In this document: positions 1 through 4,769 of the stretch, piece by piece | How the letters are laid out: the number at the start of each line of letters is the position of its first letter | Numbering within the stretch: the first letter of the stretch is position 1 | Assembly (NCBI GenBank): GCA_020348365.1 | Contig: CP070749.1 | Span: 731,438-736,503, forward strand | Source of the DNA: Candidatus Bathyarchaeota archaeon | Lineage (GTDB): Archaea > Thermoproteota > Bathyarchaeia > Bathyarchaeales > Bathyarchaeaceae | Reading direction: 5' to 3' | Length of the DNA: 5,066 bases | The notes under the pieces: model-generated | The model's database searches: none | Seen by the model: the letters and a program-made list of their open reading frames with translations, nothing else | Told to the model about the DNA's origin: nothing | Translations under genes and position numbers: made by a program

Positions 1-906
1 CCCACAACTAGGACAGTAGGTATTCTCGCACCTGTGCCCGGGAACATTCCCCATATACACATAGTTTAAACCTGCCTCCTTTGCCATATCATAAGCCCCC
101 TCCAAGGTCCTTAAAGGCGTAGAAGGAATATCCGTAGTCTGATAGTTCGGATGAAACCTCAACAGATGAAACACCGTATCCTTTCCCAGGTTATCTCTCA
201 CCCACTCAGCCAACTTCCGAATCTCCTCCAAAGAATCCCCAATCCTAGGCACAACCAGATCTGTAATCTCTAGGTGAATTCCCTCCTTTTTCATCTGCTT
301 CAAAGCCTTGTAGATGGGCTCCACTGAAGGCACAGCTGAAAACTCCTTGTAAAACTCAGGGTTTCCAGCGCCCTTGAAATCCACTGTCGCGGCGTCCAAC
401 ATTGGTGATATCATTCTGACAGCCTCAGGCGTCAGATATCCATTTGTAACAAACGTGTTGAACAAACCCTCCTTATGAGCCAAAACCGCCGTGTCATAAG
501 CATACTCAAAGAAGATCGTAGGTTCCGTGTACGTGTAGCTTATCCCAGAACAGCCGTTCTCCTTCGCCGCACCAACAACCCGCTCAGGAGGAAAATCAGA
601 ACCCGTGATCGTCTTCTCTTGACTGATAGCCCAATTATCACAGAAGAGACACCTGAAGTTACACCCTACCGTTGCAATAGACATCACCAAGCTCCCGGGA
701 TGGAAGTGTGAAAGAGGCTTCTTCCCGATAGGATCAACGCAAGCCGAACAAGGCTTCCCATAAACGAGCGAATAAAGTCTCCCACGCTCATTTCGCCTCA
801 CAAGACAGAAGCCCACCTTTCCCTCAGGAACTACACATCTCCTTCCACAAAGGTTGCACTTCACTTTCTTCTCTGACGCCTGCTCGTACAGCATAGCTTC
901 CTTCAT
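1..906 (-). CDS. amrS: AmmeMemoRadiSam system radical SAM enzyme AmrS (partial, C-terminus off the left edge)
   Basis: A cytosolic radical SAM protein, read by me from the reverse complement; 302 codons are visible with no stop. A cysteine-rich N-terminus (C17, C20, C24, C34, then C53, C56) precedes the radical SAM cluster motif CNFRCLFC with C82, C86 and C89 (CX3CX2C). The segment YTYTEPTIFFEY at about 124-135 and the C-terminal CENTYCPSCG at 293-302 are typical of AmrS, which is related to pyruvate formate-lyase activating enzymes. From memory, full-length members have about 330-340 residues, so roughly 30 are missing. The ATG at 906 is chosen because a GGAGGG lies 8 nt upstream; Met5 (894) is an alternative. 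It follows the regulator gene by 4 nt. The family co-occurs with Memo and AMMECR1 proteins, but its substrate is not established. Neither partner is in this window. Family assignment is confident; function is unknown. Confidence 0.93.
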   Translation of the reverse strand, partial: MKEAMLYEQASEKKVKCNLCGRRCVVPEGKVGFCLVRRNERGRLYSLVYGKPCSACVDPIGKKPLSHFHPGSLVMSIATVGCNFRCLFCDNWAISQEKTITGSDFPPERVVGAAKENGCSGISYTYTEPTIFFEYAYDTAVLAHKEGLFNTFVTNGYLTPEAVRMISPMLDAATVDFKGAGNPEFYKEFSAVPSVEPIYKALKQMKKEGIHLEITDLVVPRIGDSLEEIRKLAEWVRDNLGKDTVFHLLRFHPNYQTTDIPSTPLRTLEGAYDMAKEAGLNYVYMGNVPGHRCENTYCPSCG

Positions 907-910
907 CTAT

Positions 911-1210
911 TCAGCCCTCCGTTCTCAGCTTGATCCCGTCACCATTAAACTCAATAGTCAAAGCTCTAGCCGCCGCCCTAAAACCCCGCCCCGACCCATT
1001 TAACTCCACTAGATGCGCCTCCCTAAGCTTGTCCAAGTGAAACCACAGAGTCATCCTCGCCTCAGACAGTCTCTCCTGCAACTCAGAAACAGAAAGCTTC
1101 CGAGGATAAACCCTTACAAGTTCTTGGAATATGTTAGCCCTCAAAGGCCGGCTCAGGGCCTCGCATATCTTATGACCATTCAACCTCTTCTCCGCCGACA
1201 TAACAATCAT
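911..1210 (-). CDS. Small winged-helix (ArsR-like) transcriptional regulator
   Basis: A 99-residue protein, or 96 if it starts at the ATG at 1201, of the archaeal winged helix-turn-helix type. The stretch ICEALSRPLRANIFQELV followed by LSVSELQERL and MTLWFHLDKLREAHLVE has the ArsR/HTH_20 pattern: helix 1 on 'Leu-Ser-x-Pro-Leu-Arg', a helix-turn-helix, then the recognition helix 'WFHLDKLREAHLV' and a wing (NGSGRGFRA). No effector domain or metal-binding cysteine motif is visible (the only cysteine is in helix 1), so the ligand is unknown. A longer reading from a TTG at 1249 crosses the promoter-like box and palindrome and is less likely. No Shine-Dalgarno precedes either ATG, which fits a leaderless or short-leader mRNA. 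Four bases separate it from amrS, so it probably controls that operon and itself through the palindromes just upstream. The family call is firm; the exact start and target are inference. Confidence 0.82.
   Translation of the reverse strand: MIVMSAEKRLNGHKICEALSRPLRANIFQELVRVYPRKLSVSELQERLSEARMTLWFHLDKLREAHLVELNGSGRGFRAAARALTIEFNGDGIKLRTEG
915..920 (-). promoter_or_regulatory. Shine-Dalgarno site of amrS
   Basis: The minus strand reads GGAGGG, 8 nt before the ATG at 906. It lies within the last codons of the preceding regulator gene, whose TGA is at 913-911. This fixes the amrS start and suggests that translation of the two genes is coupled. Confidence 0.75.
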
Positions 1211-1236
1211 ACTGTTGTACCGGTACAAAAGTATGA
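1207..1236. promoter_or_regulatory. 30-bp near-perfect palindrome, probable operator of the winged-helix gene
   Basis: The left arm TCATACTGTTGTACC (1207-1221) and right arm GGTACAAAAGTATGA (1222-1236) are inverted copies matching at 14 of 15 positions, the only mismatch being 1214/1229. The inner 14 bp (1215-1228) are a perfect palindrome. It covers the ATG at 1210-1208 and directly abuts the TATA-like box, so a dimeric regulator bound here would block transcription initiation. Autoregulation by the adjacent winged-helix protein is the simplest inference. Confidence 0.7.
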
Positions 1237-1244
1237 ATTTTCCC
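1231..1244 (-). promoter_or_regulatory. Candidate archaeal BRE/TATA promoter for the regulator-amrS operon
   Basis: The minus strand reads AAAATTCATACTTT here, an A-rich element followed by a TATA-like core near 1238-1233. The usual archaeal spacing of about 25 nt places the start of transcription close to 1210, that is at or next to the first ATG. The match to a TATA consensus is moderate and the call is an inference. Confidence 0.4.
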
Positions 1245-1268
1245 TTCAAAGAAGAGACGGAAGGCGTT

Positions 1269-1313
1269 GATATTACCTAAGGGTAACAAAGTTTGTCACC
1301 AAAGGGTAATAAG
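1269..1313. promoter_or_regulatory. Two tandem dyads with 23-bp period, probable regulator binding sites
   Basis: Two units share ACCwAAGGGTAAyAA: acctaagggtaacaa at 1275-1289 and accaaagggtaataa at 1298-1312, 13 of 15 identical and 23 bp apart. Each unit is itself a dyad, TTACC-4nt-GGTAA and TCACC-4nt-GGTAA. Together they create a 19-bp palindrome across their junction (1282-1300, one mismatch). The half-site GGTAACAAA resembles GGTACAAAA in the start-site palindrome at 1222. The array lies about 60-100 bp upstream of the regulator start, outside any gene. Confidence 0.55.
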
Positions 1314-1332
1314 AGTCCTAGAAGGGGTAGAA

Positions 1333-1346
1333 ATGTGCGCGCGTGC
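1333..1346. repeat. Alternating purine-pyrimidine GC tract just past the priL stop
   Basis: ATGTGCGCGCGTGC is a strict 14-nt purine-pyrimidine alternation containing CGCGCG, 4 nt beyond the priL stop codon. A similar tract lies upstream of priL at 2493-2502. Such runs can favour Z-DNA; no function can be assigned from the sequence. Confidence 0.4.
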
Positions 1347-1349
1347 TCG

Positions 1350-2360
1350 TTATGCTTTTCCTTCTGTTGGTTTTTTTCTCAAGTGATAGGTTAGAGGACT
1401 CTTGATGGTATGGCAAATCGGGTCGTCGGAATCTGGACAGGCGCCATGGGTCTTCAAAGTCGAACAGTTGTAGGGTCGGTATTCTGTTTGACTTCCTCTT
1501 TGACCAGCGAGGTGCTCAACCTGATATCTTGTTTTGTTTTCCTTAAAATCCGCAACATTTGCGAACATTTTGATGACCCCATCTATGCTAACACCTTGAT
1601 GTAGCAAATAGGTGACTAGTGTGAACCTTTCAGTATGAGATAGATGTTGTCCCTCAACTGCTCTGTCTAAAAATATTCTTATGCATGGGGGGTATTCAGA
1701 CTCTTCTGCCTTTACTATTTTGTCAAATTCTGACAAATGAGGTTTTCTTTTCGAAAATTCAGATTTGATTTCATCTATTACTTCTTGGATGTTTTGTGGG
1801 ACTGTTGAAATCTTTTTTCCAGCCATATCTTCTATGTACTTCTTCATTTCCTCCTGCAAAAGCCTGCAAACTTCCCTAGTTGAGACGTGTACTTCACCCT
1901 TGTGAAGTTGTCTGTTAACAAGCTTCCATTCTGGAGAGTGGACTAGGCGTCCTCTTGTTGCATTCTTCAAATAGTTGATGAAATGCATAGCGAATGGATG
2001 TGGTGACTGCTTTGTTTCTCTTATTCTCCAATCAAAAGACTGAGCGATATCAAGAATGGTTTCACTCTTCTCCTTCCGAAGATATTCAAAAATCGTCCCT
2101 GCTTCATGAAGAGCGAATCGCTCAGTTAAGGCGTTATCTTTGACGCCTGTAACCAGCATAATAGAAACTGGAAAAGAAAAGATCTCAACCTCAAGGTCTT
2201 TACTCGGCTTTTGCGAGAAATATGACACGAATTCAAAAGAGGCGAATATTCTCTCCCTAGCCCGTTCTACAATACGCTCAACTTCTTCAAGTTCTTCAAC
2301 GTCGATGTCCAGCTTAGAAACATGTTCTTTCGTCTCCTGCAAAAACGGATACTTTGCCAT
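1350..2360 (-). CDS. priL: DNA primase large subunit PriL (iron-sulfur type)
   Basis: The non-catalytic large subunit of the archaeal/eukaryotic replicative primase; with PriS it makes the primers for DNA replication in the cytosol. The N-terminus AKYPFLQET and the helical N-terminal domain are typical. The C-terminal Fe-S domain carries the four expected cluster ligands: C226 (YPPCIRIFLDR), C299 (YNCSTLKTHG), C308 (ACPD) and C316 (PICHTIKSPLTY). Its 336 residues are in the normal archaeal range. The ATG at 2360 is chosen by the conserved N-terminus; the GGAGGAAG further upstream (2392-2385) is too distant to be a normal ribosome binding site. The priS gene is not in this window. The gene looks more AT-rich than its neighbours: by hand, the 60 bases at 1741-1800 hold 19 G/C, against 30 at 841-900 in amrS. 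It is divergent from the reductase operon. Confidence 0.95.
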   Translation of the reverse strand: MAKYPFLQETKEHVSKLDIDVEELEEVERIVERARERIFASFEFVSYFSQKPSKDLEVEIFSFPVSIMLVTGVKDNALTERFALHEAGTIFEYLRKEKSETILDIAQSFDWRIRETKQSPHPFAMHFINYLKNATRGRLVHSPEWKLVNRQLHKGEVHVSTREVCRLLQEEMKKYIEDMAGKKISTVPQNIQEVIDEIKSEFSKRKPHLSEFDKIVKAEESEYPPCIRIFLDRAVEGQHLSHTERFTLVTYLLHQGVSIDGVIKMFANVADFKENKTRYQVEHLAGQRGSQTEYRPYNCSTLKTHGACPDSDDPICHTIKSPLTYHLRKKPTEGKA

Positions 2361-2413
2361 ATCTGCAGTGCTGAACAGAACACACTTCCTCCATTTCGTA
2401 GGTCTTTTACTCG

Positions 2414-2430
2414 CCTCTTATACTTTTCTA
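2414..2430 (-). promoter_or_regulatory. Candidate promoter of priL (BRE/TATA)
   Basis: The minus strand reads TAGAAAAGTATAAGAGG, an A-rich BRE-like stretch followed by GTATAAG (2423-2417). This is a good archaeal TATA-type element. Transcription would begin near 2395-2390, leaving a leader of about 30-35 nt before the ATG at 2360. No alternative element of similar quality was seen between here and the gene. Confidence 0.5.
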
Positions 2431-2492
2431 GTTTCATCTTTTCCCACAGTATACACGTTAGCTAGGCAGTCCAAAGCCCATGACTTTTTTTG

Positions 2493-2502
2493 ACGCGCGC
2501 GC
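2493..2502. repeat. Alternating GC tract in the priL/HMG-CoA reductase intergenic region
   Basis: ACGCGCGCGC, a 10-nt alternating tract preceded by a T-run (2485-2491), lies just upstream of the candidate reductase promoter. It stands out in an otherwise AT-rich spacer. It matches the type of tract at 1333-1346 on the other side of priL. Its role is unknown. Confidence 0.35.
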
Positions 2503-2507
2503 CGAGG

Positions 2508-2520
2508 GTAGAGTTAAATT
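2508..2520 (+). promoter_or_regulatory. Candidate promoter of the HMG-CoA reductase operon
   Basis: The sequence gtagagttaaatt contains a weak TATA-like core TTAAAT at 2514-2519. Normal spacing places the transcription start near 2540-2545, about 25 nt before the GTG start codon. The core is not a strong consensus and was chosen mainly for its position, so treat it as tentative. Confidence 0.3.
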
Positions 2521-2556
2521 GATGTGCACTCACAGACCTGATAGAACTGACGTAAT

Positions 2557-2561
2557 GAGGG
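2557..2561 (+). promoter_or_regulatory. Shine-Dalgarno site of the HMG-CoA reductase gene
   Basis: GAGGG lies 7 nt before the GTG at 2569. It supports that non-ATG start, which is also the first possible start codon after the in-frame TGA at 2548-2550. Confidence 0.6.
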
Positions 2562-2568
2562 TTTTGTC

Positions 2569-3846
2569 GTGAACAGGACATCCGAGGTTTCCGGGTTCTA
2601 CAAGCTTAGCCCGAAGGAGAGAGCACAGTTTGTAAAGGAATTCGCAGACCTAACGGATGAAGAAGTGGAACTTCTCCAATCAACAGGTTCTCTGAAGCTG
2701 GAACTGGCCGATCGGATGATTGAAAATGTTGTGGGAGCCATTCCCATCCCCATAGGAATCGGAGTCAACTTCCTCATAAATGGAAGAGATTACCTGATTC
2801 CAATGGCTACCGACGAGCCCTCTGTAGTAGCCGCTGCCAGCTACGCAGCCAAGATGACCAGACTGAAGGGTGGATTCTTCACGAGTAGCACTGAACCCAT
2901 CATGGTTGGACAGATTCAAGCCGTGAATATAGACGATCCATACGGCGCAAAGATGGCAATTCTGGCTGCGAAAGATAAGATCATAGAAAAGGCAAATGAG
3001 CAGGATCCCATGCTTATCTCGGTTGGTGGTGGCGCCCGAAACTTGGACGTGAAAGTCATCGAAGCGGATTCTGGACCGATGGTCATCACAGAGTTGCATA
3101 TTGATTGTAGAGATGTTATGGGCGCTAATACTGTCAATACTATGGCGGAGGCTGTTACTCCTCTAATCGAGAGAATAACCCGTGGAAGAGTCTACCTCAG
3201 AATTATATCAAACCTAGCCACGAAAAGGCTTGCTCGAGCTCGGACTGTTGTGGCGAAGGAGGCAGTAGGTGGAGAAGAGGTTGTTGAAGGTATTATTGAA
3301 GCCTACAACTTCGCAGCGGCAGATCCCTACAGAGCCGCAACCCACAACAAGGGCATACTAAACGGCATAATCGCCGTCACAATAGCCACATGCAACGACC
3401 ACCGAGCTGTGGAGGCTGGAGCTCACGCCTATGCAGCAAGAACGGGTTACTACAGCCCACTCACTGTATGGGAGAAGAACAGAGACGAAGACCTAGTAGG
3501 CTCCATTGAGTTGCCTATGGCTGTTGGAATAATAGGCGGGGCCACAAAGGTGCATCCGATAGCCAGAATAGCCCTTAAGATTCTCGGCGCGAAGACCGCC
3601 AACGAACTGGCGGAGGTCATGGCAGCTGTTGGACTGGCTCAGAATTTAGGAGCATTAAGAGCACTCGCCGATGAGGGTATACAGAGAGGCCACATGGCTC
3701 TACATGCCAGAAACATAGCTATCATGGCTGGGGCGTCAGGAGAGCTGATAGATCTCATAGCCGAAACGATGGTCAAAGAACGCAAGATAAGGATGGACAG
3801 AGCGAGGGAACTAATAGGGGAATACGGGAAAAAAGAAAGAGTATGA
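2569..3846 (+). CDS. hmgA: Hydroxymethylglutaryl-CoA reductase, class II (degradative/bacterial-like type)
   Basis: Converts HMG-CoA to mevalonate, the committed step toward isoprenoid membrane lipids in archaea; cytosolic, with no membrane segments visible. The 425 residues match class II reductases such as the Pseudomonas mevalonii enzyme, which I can align from memory without gaps over the first 160 or so residues. Visible motifs are MIENVVGAIPIPIG (50-63), ATDEPSVVAAASYAAK (80-95) with catalytic Glu83, the dinucleotide-site segment RDVMGANTVNTMAEA (181-195), DPYRAATHNKGILNG (252-266) with catalytic Lys261, NDHRAVEAGAHAYA with catalytic Asp277, and RGHMALHARN with catalytic His379. Asp146 is present, the residue linked to NADH preference in the Pseudomonas enzyme (recalled). 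The start is a GTG with a good ribosome binding site. It leads a probable operon with the PRPP synthetase homologue 44 nt downstream. The family call is essentially certain; coenzyme preference and direction in the cell are inferred. Confidence 0.96.
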   Translation: MNRTSEVSGFYKLSPKERAQFVKEFADLTDEEVELLQSTGSLKLELADRMIENVVGAIPIPIGIGVNFLINGRDYLIPMATDEPSVVAAASYAAKMTRLKGGFFTSSTEPIMVGQIQAVNIDDPYGAKMAILAAKDKIIEKANEQDPMLISVGGGARNLDVKVIEADSGPMVITELHIDCRDVMGANTVNTMAEAVTPLIERITRGRVYLRIISNLATKRLARARTVVAKEAVGGEEVVEGIIEAYNFAAADPYRAATHNKGILNGIIAVTIATCNDHRAVEAGAHAYAARTGYYSPLTVWEKNRDEDLVGSIELPMAVGIIGGATKVHPIARIALKILGAKTANELAEVMAAVGLAQNLGALRALADEGIQRGHMALHARNIAIMAGASGELIDLIAETMVKERKIRMDRARELIGEYGKKERV

Positions 3847-3890
3847 CTACTTTCTATTTTCAGTGAACCTGCCATGGAGAATCTAATTTG

Positions 3891-4757
3891 ATGGTAATTC
3901 CCGGCCCAGCATCCCAAGAATTGGGCAGAAAGATTGCTGAACACTTAGAAAAGAAGGTTGTTCCCATCGATTTTAAGCGCTTCCCCGATGGAGAGTCTCG
4001 CATTCGCTTTACCGAGAACATAGAGGGCGAGGATGTTGTGATTGTTCAGACAAATAGTCCCCCTCAAAATGAGCACTTGATACAGCTCTTCATCATCGCG
4101 GATAGCGCAAAGGACTTGAAAGCCAAGAGCATCACAGCGGTTGTTCCATATTTTGCATACGCAAGGCAGGACAAACGCTTCAGACCAATGGAAGCCTTCA
4201 GCATTAAGACCATAGTAACCCTCCTTGAAACATGTGGTGTAAGTAGAATAATCACAGTGAACTCTCACAATCCCAAAGTCTTGAAGACTTTCAAGATAGC
4301 CATCGACGATTTATCAGCCATCAGCCTTCTCGCCCAGCATCTAAAGACCCAAGGTTTTAACGGGGTGTTCTCTTTGTCGCTTGGCAAGAAAGCAGTAGAC
4401 ATGGCAAAGCAAGCGAACGATGTTTTAGGAGGCGGATATGGATGCATATCAACTCAGAGAGACCAAGTAAGCGGGGAGGTAACGATTGAGAAGAAAACGT
4501 TACCTGTGAAGAACCGTGATGCGGTAGTGTTTGATGACATAATCAGCAGCGGAGCAACCATGGTTAAGGCAGTAAGATGGGTTAGGAAGCAAGGTGCCCG
4601 AAAAATCTACGTAGCATGCGTCCATCCCCTCCTAATCGGAGACGCAAAAAACAGAATCCTGGAAGGTGGTGCCGATGGCATCTTCGGCACAGACACCATC
4701 CCCAGTCCGTTCAGCATAGTCACAGTTGCCCCCTTGATTGCGAGAGCGCTAGCCTAA
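3891..4757 (+). CDS. prs: Ribose-phosphate pyrophosphokinase (PRPP synthetase) homologue, archaeal type, with altered active-site motifs
   Basis: Homologue of the enzyme that makes PRPP from ribose 5-phosphate and ATP. At 288 residues it has the short archaeal length. Conserved features are FPDGE (31-35), PYFAYARQDKRF with R92-Q93-D94, the conserved histidine H126 in NSHNPKVLKTF, the PRPP-binding loop VFDDIISSGAT (213-223) and the C-terminal TDTIPSPF. Oddities: the usual SPDxG segment reads SLSLG (161-165), and the flexible loop that normally carries K-x-R reads S-T-Q-R-D (187-191), so the catalytic lysine position is Thr188. The D before the histidine is N124, which I recall in other archaea too. 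The reading frame is intact across all these places. The ATG at 3891 is preferred over a TTG one codon earlier; GGAG is at 3876-3879. It is 12 nt ahead of the methyltransferase gene. Fold assignment is sure; full activity is in doubt. Confidence 0.9.
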   Translation: MVIPGPASQELGRKIAEHLEKKVVPIDFKRFPDGESRIRFTENIEGEDVVIVQTNSPPQNEHLIQLFIIADSAKDLKAKSITAVVPYFAYARQDKRFRPMEAFSIKTIVTLLETCGVSRIITVNSHNPKVLKTFKIAIDDLSAISLLAQHLKTQGFNGVFSLSLGKKAVDMAKQANDVLGGGYGCISTQRDQVSGEVTIEKKTLPVKNRDAVVFDDIISSGATMVKAVRWVRKQGARKIYVACVHPLLIGDAKNRILEGGADGIFGTDTIPSPFSIVTVAPLIARALA

Positions 4758-4761
4758 GAGG
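4758..4761 (+). promoter_or_regulatory. Shine-Dalgarno site of the Trm-G10-like gene
   Basis: GAGG follows immediately after the TAA of the PRPP synthetase gene (4755-4757) and stands 8 nt before the GTG at 4770. An out-of-frame ATG at 4768 overlaps that GTG but opens only a 13-codon frame, so this site supports the GTG start. Confidence 0.55.
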
Positions 4762-4769
4762 ATTTCGAT

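Noticed and set aside
475..711. Plus-strand open frame of 78 codons
   Set aside because: It lies entirely antisense to amrS, including its radical SAM motif, and its arginine-rich translation resembles no protein family.
1211..1249. Longer winged-helix protein starting at TTG 1249
   Set aside because: The added residues lie across the TATA-like box and palindrome and do not look like part of the domain; ATG starts at 1210 and 1201 are better.
1013..1270. Plus-strand open frame of 85 codons
   Set aside because: It is antisense to the winged-helix gene and runs through the operator palindrome; the opposite strand gives a recognisable protein.
1282..1300. Palindrome read as a transcription terminator for priL
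   Set aside because: No T-run follows on the minus strand, and the element is part of a repeated dyad array that fits protein binding better.
1410..1604. Plus-strand open frame of 64 codons
   Set aside because: It is antisense to the conserved Fe-S domain of PriL.
2314..2394. Short minus-strand frame of 26 codons starting at an ATG upstream of and overlapping the priL start
   Set aside because: It is out of frame with priL, the GGAGGAAG lies inside it rather than before it, and the translation is not recognisable. A regulatory upstream frame cannot be excluded but nothing supports it.
2140..2493. Plus-strand open frame of 117 codons running from within priL into the spacer
   Set aside because: It is antisense to the PriL N-terminus and covers the priL promoter; the serine/threonine-rich translation has no recognisable domain.
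2519..2560. Possible C/D box guide RNA (TGATGTG, then two CTGA elements)
   Set aside because: The C box does not match RTGATGA, box spacing is wrong, and the stretch is better explained as the leader and ribosome binding site of the reductase gene.
2680..3137. Minus-strand open frames opposite the HMG-CoA reductase gene
   Set aside because: They are antisense shadows of a strongly conserved coding region.
3888..3890. TTG start for the PRPP synthetase homologue
   Set aside because: An ATG follows directly at 3891 and suits the family N-terminus (VIPGPASQELG).
3639..4447. Minus-strand open frames opposite the reductase 3' end and the PRPP synthetase gene
   Set aside because: They are antisense to conserved coding sequence and give no recognisable protein.
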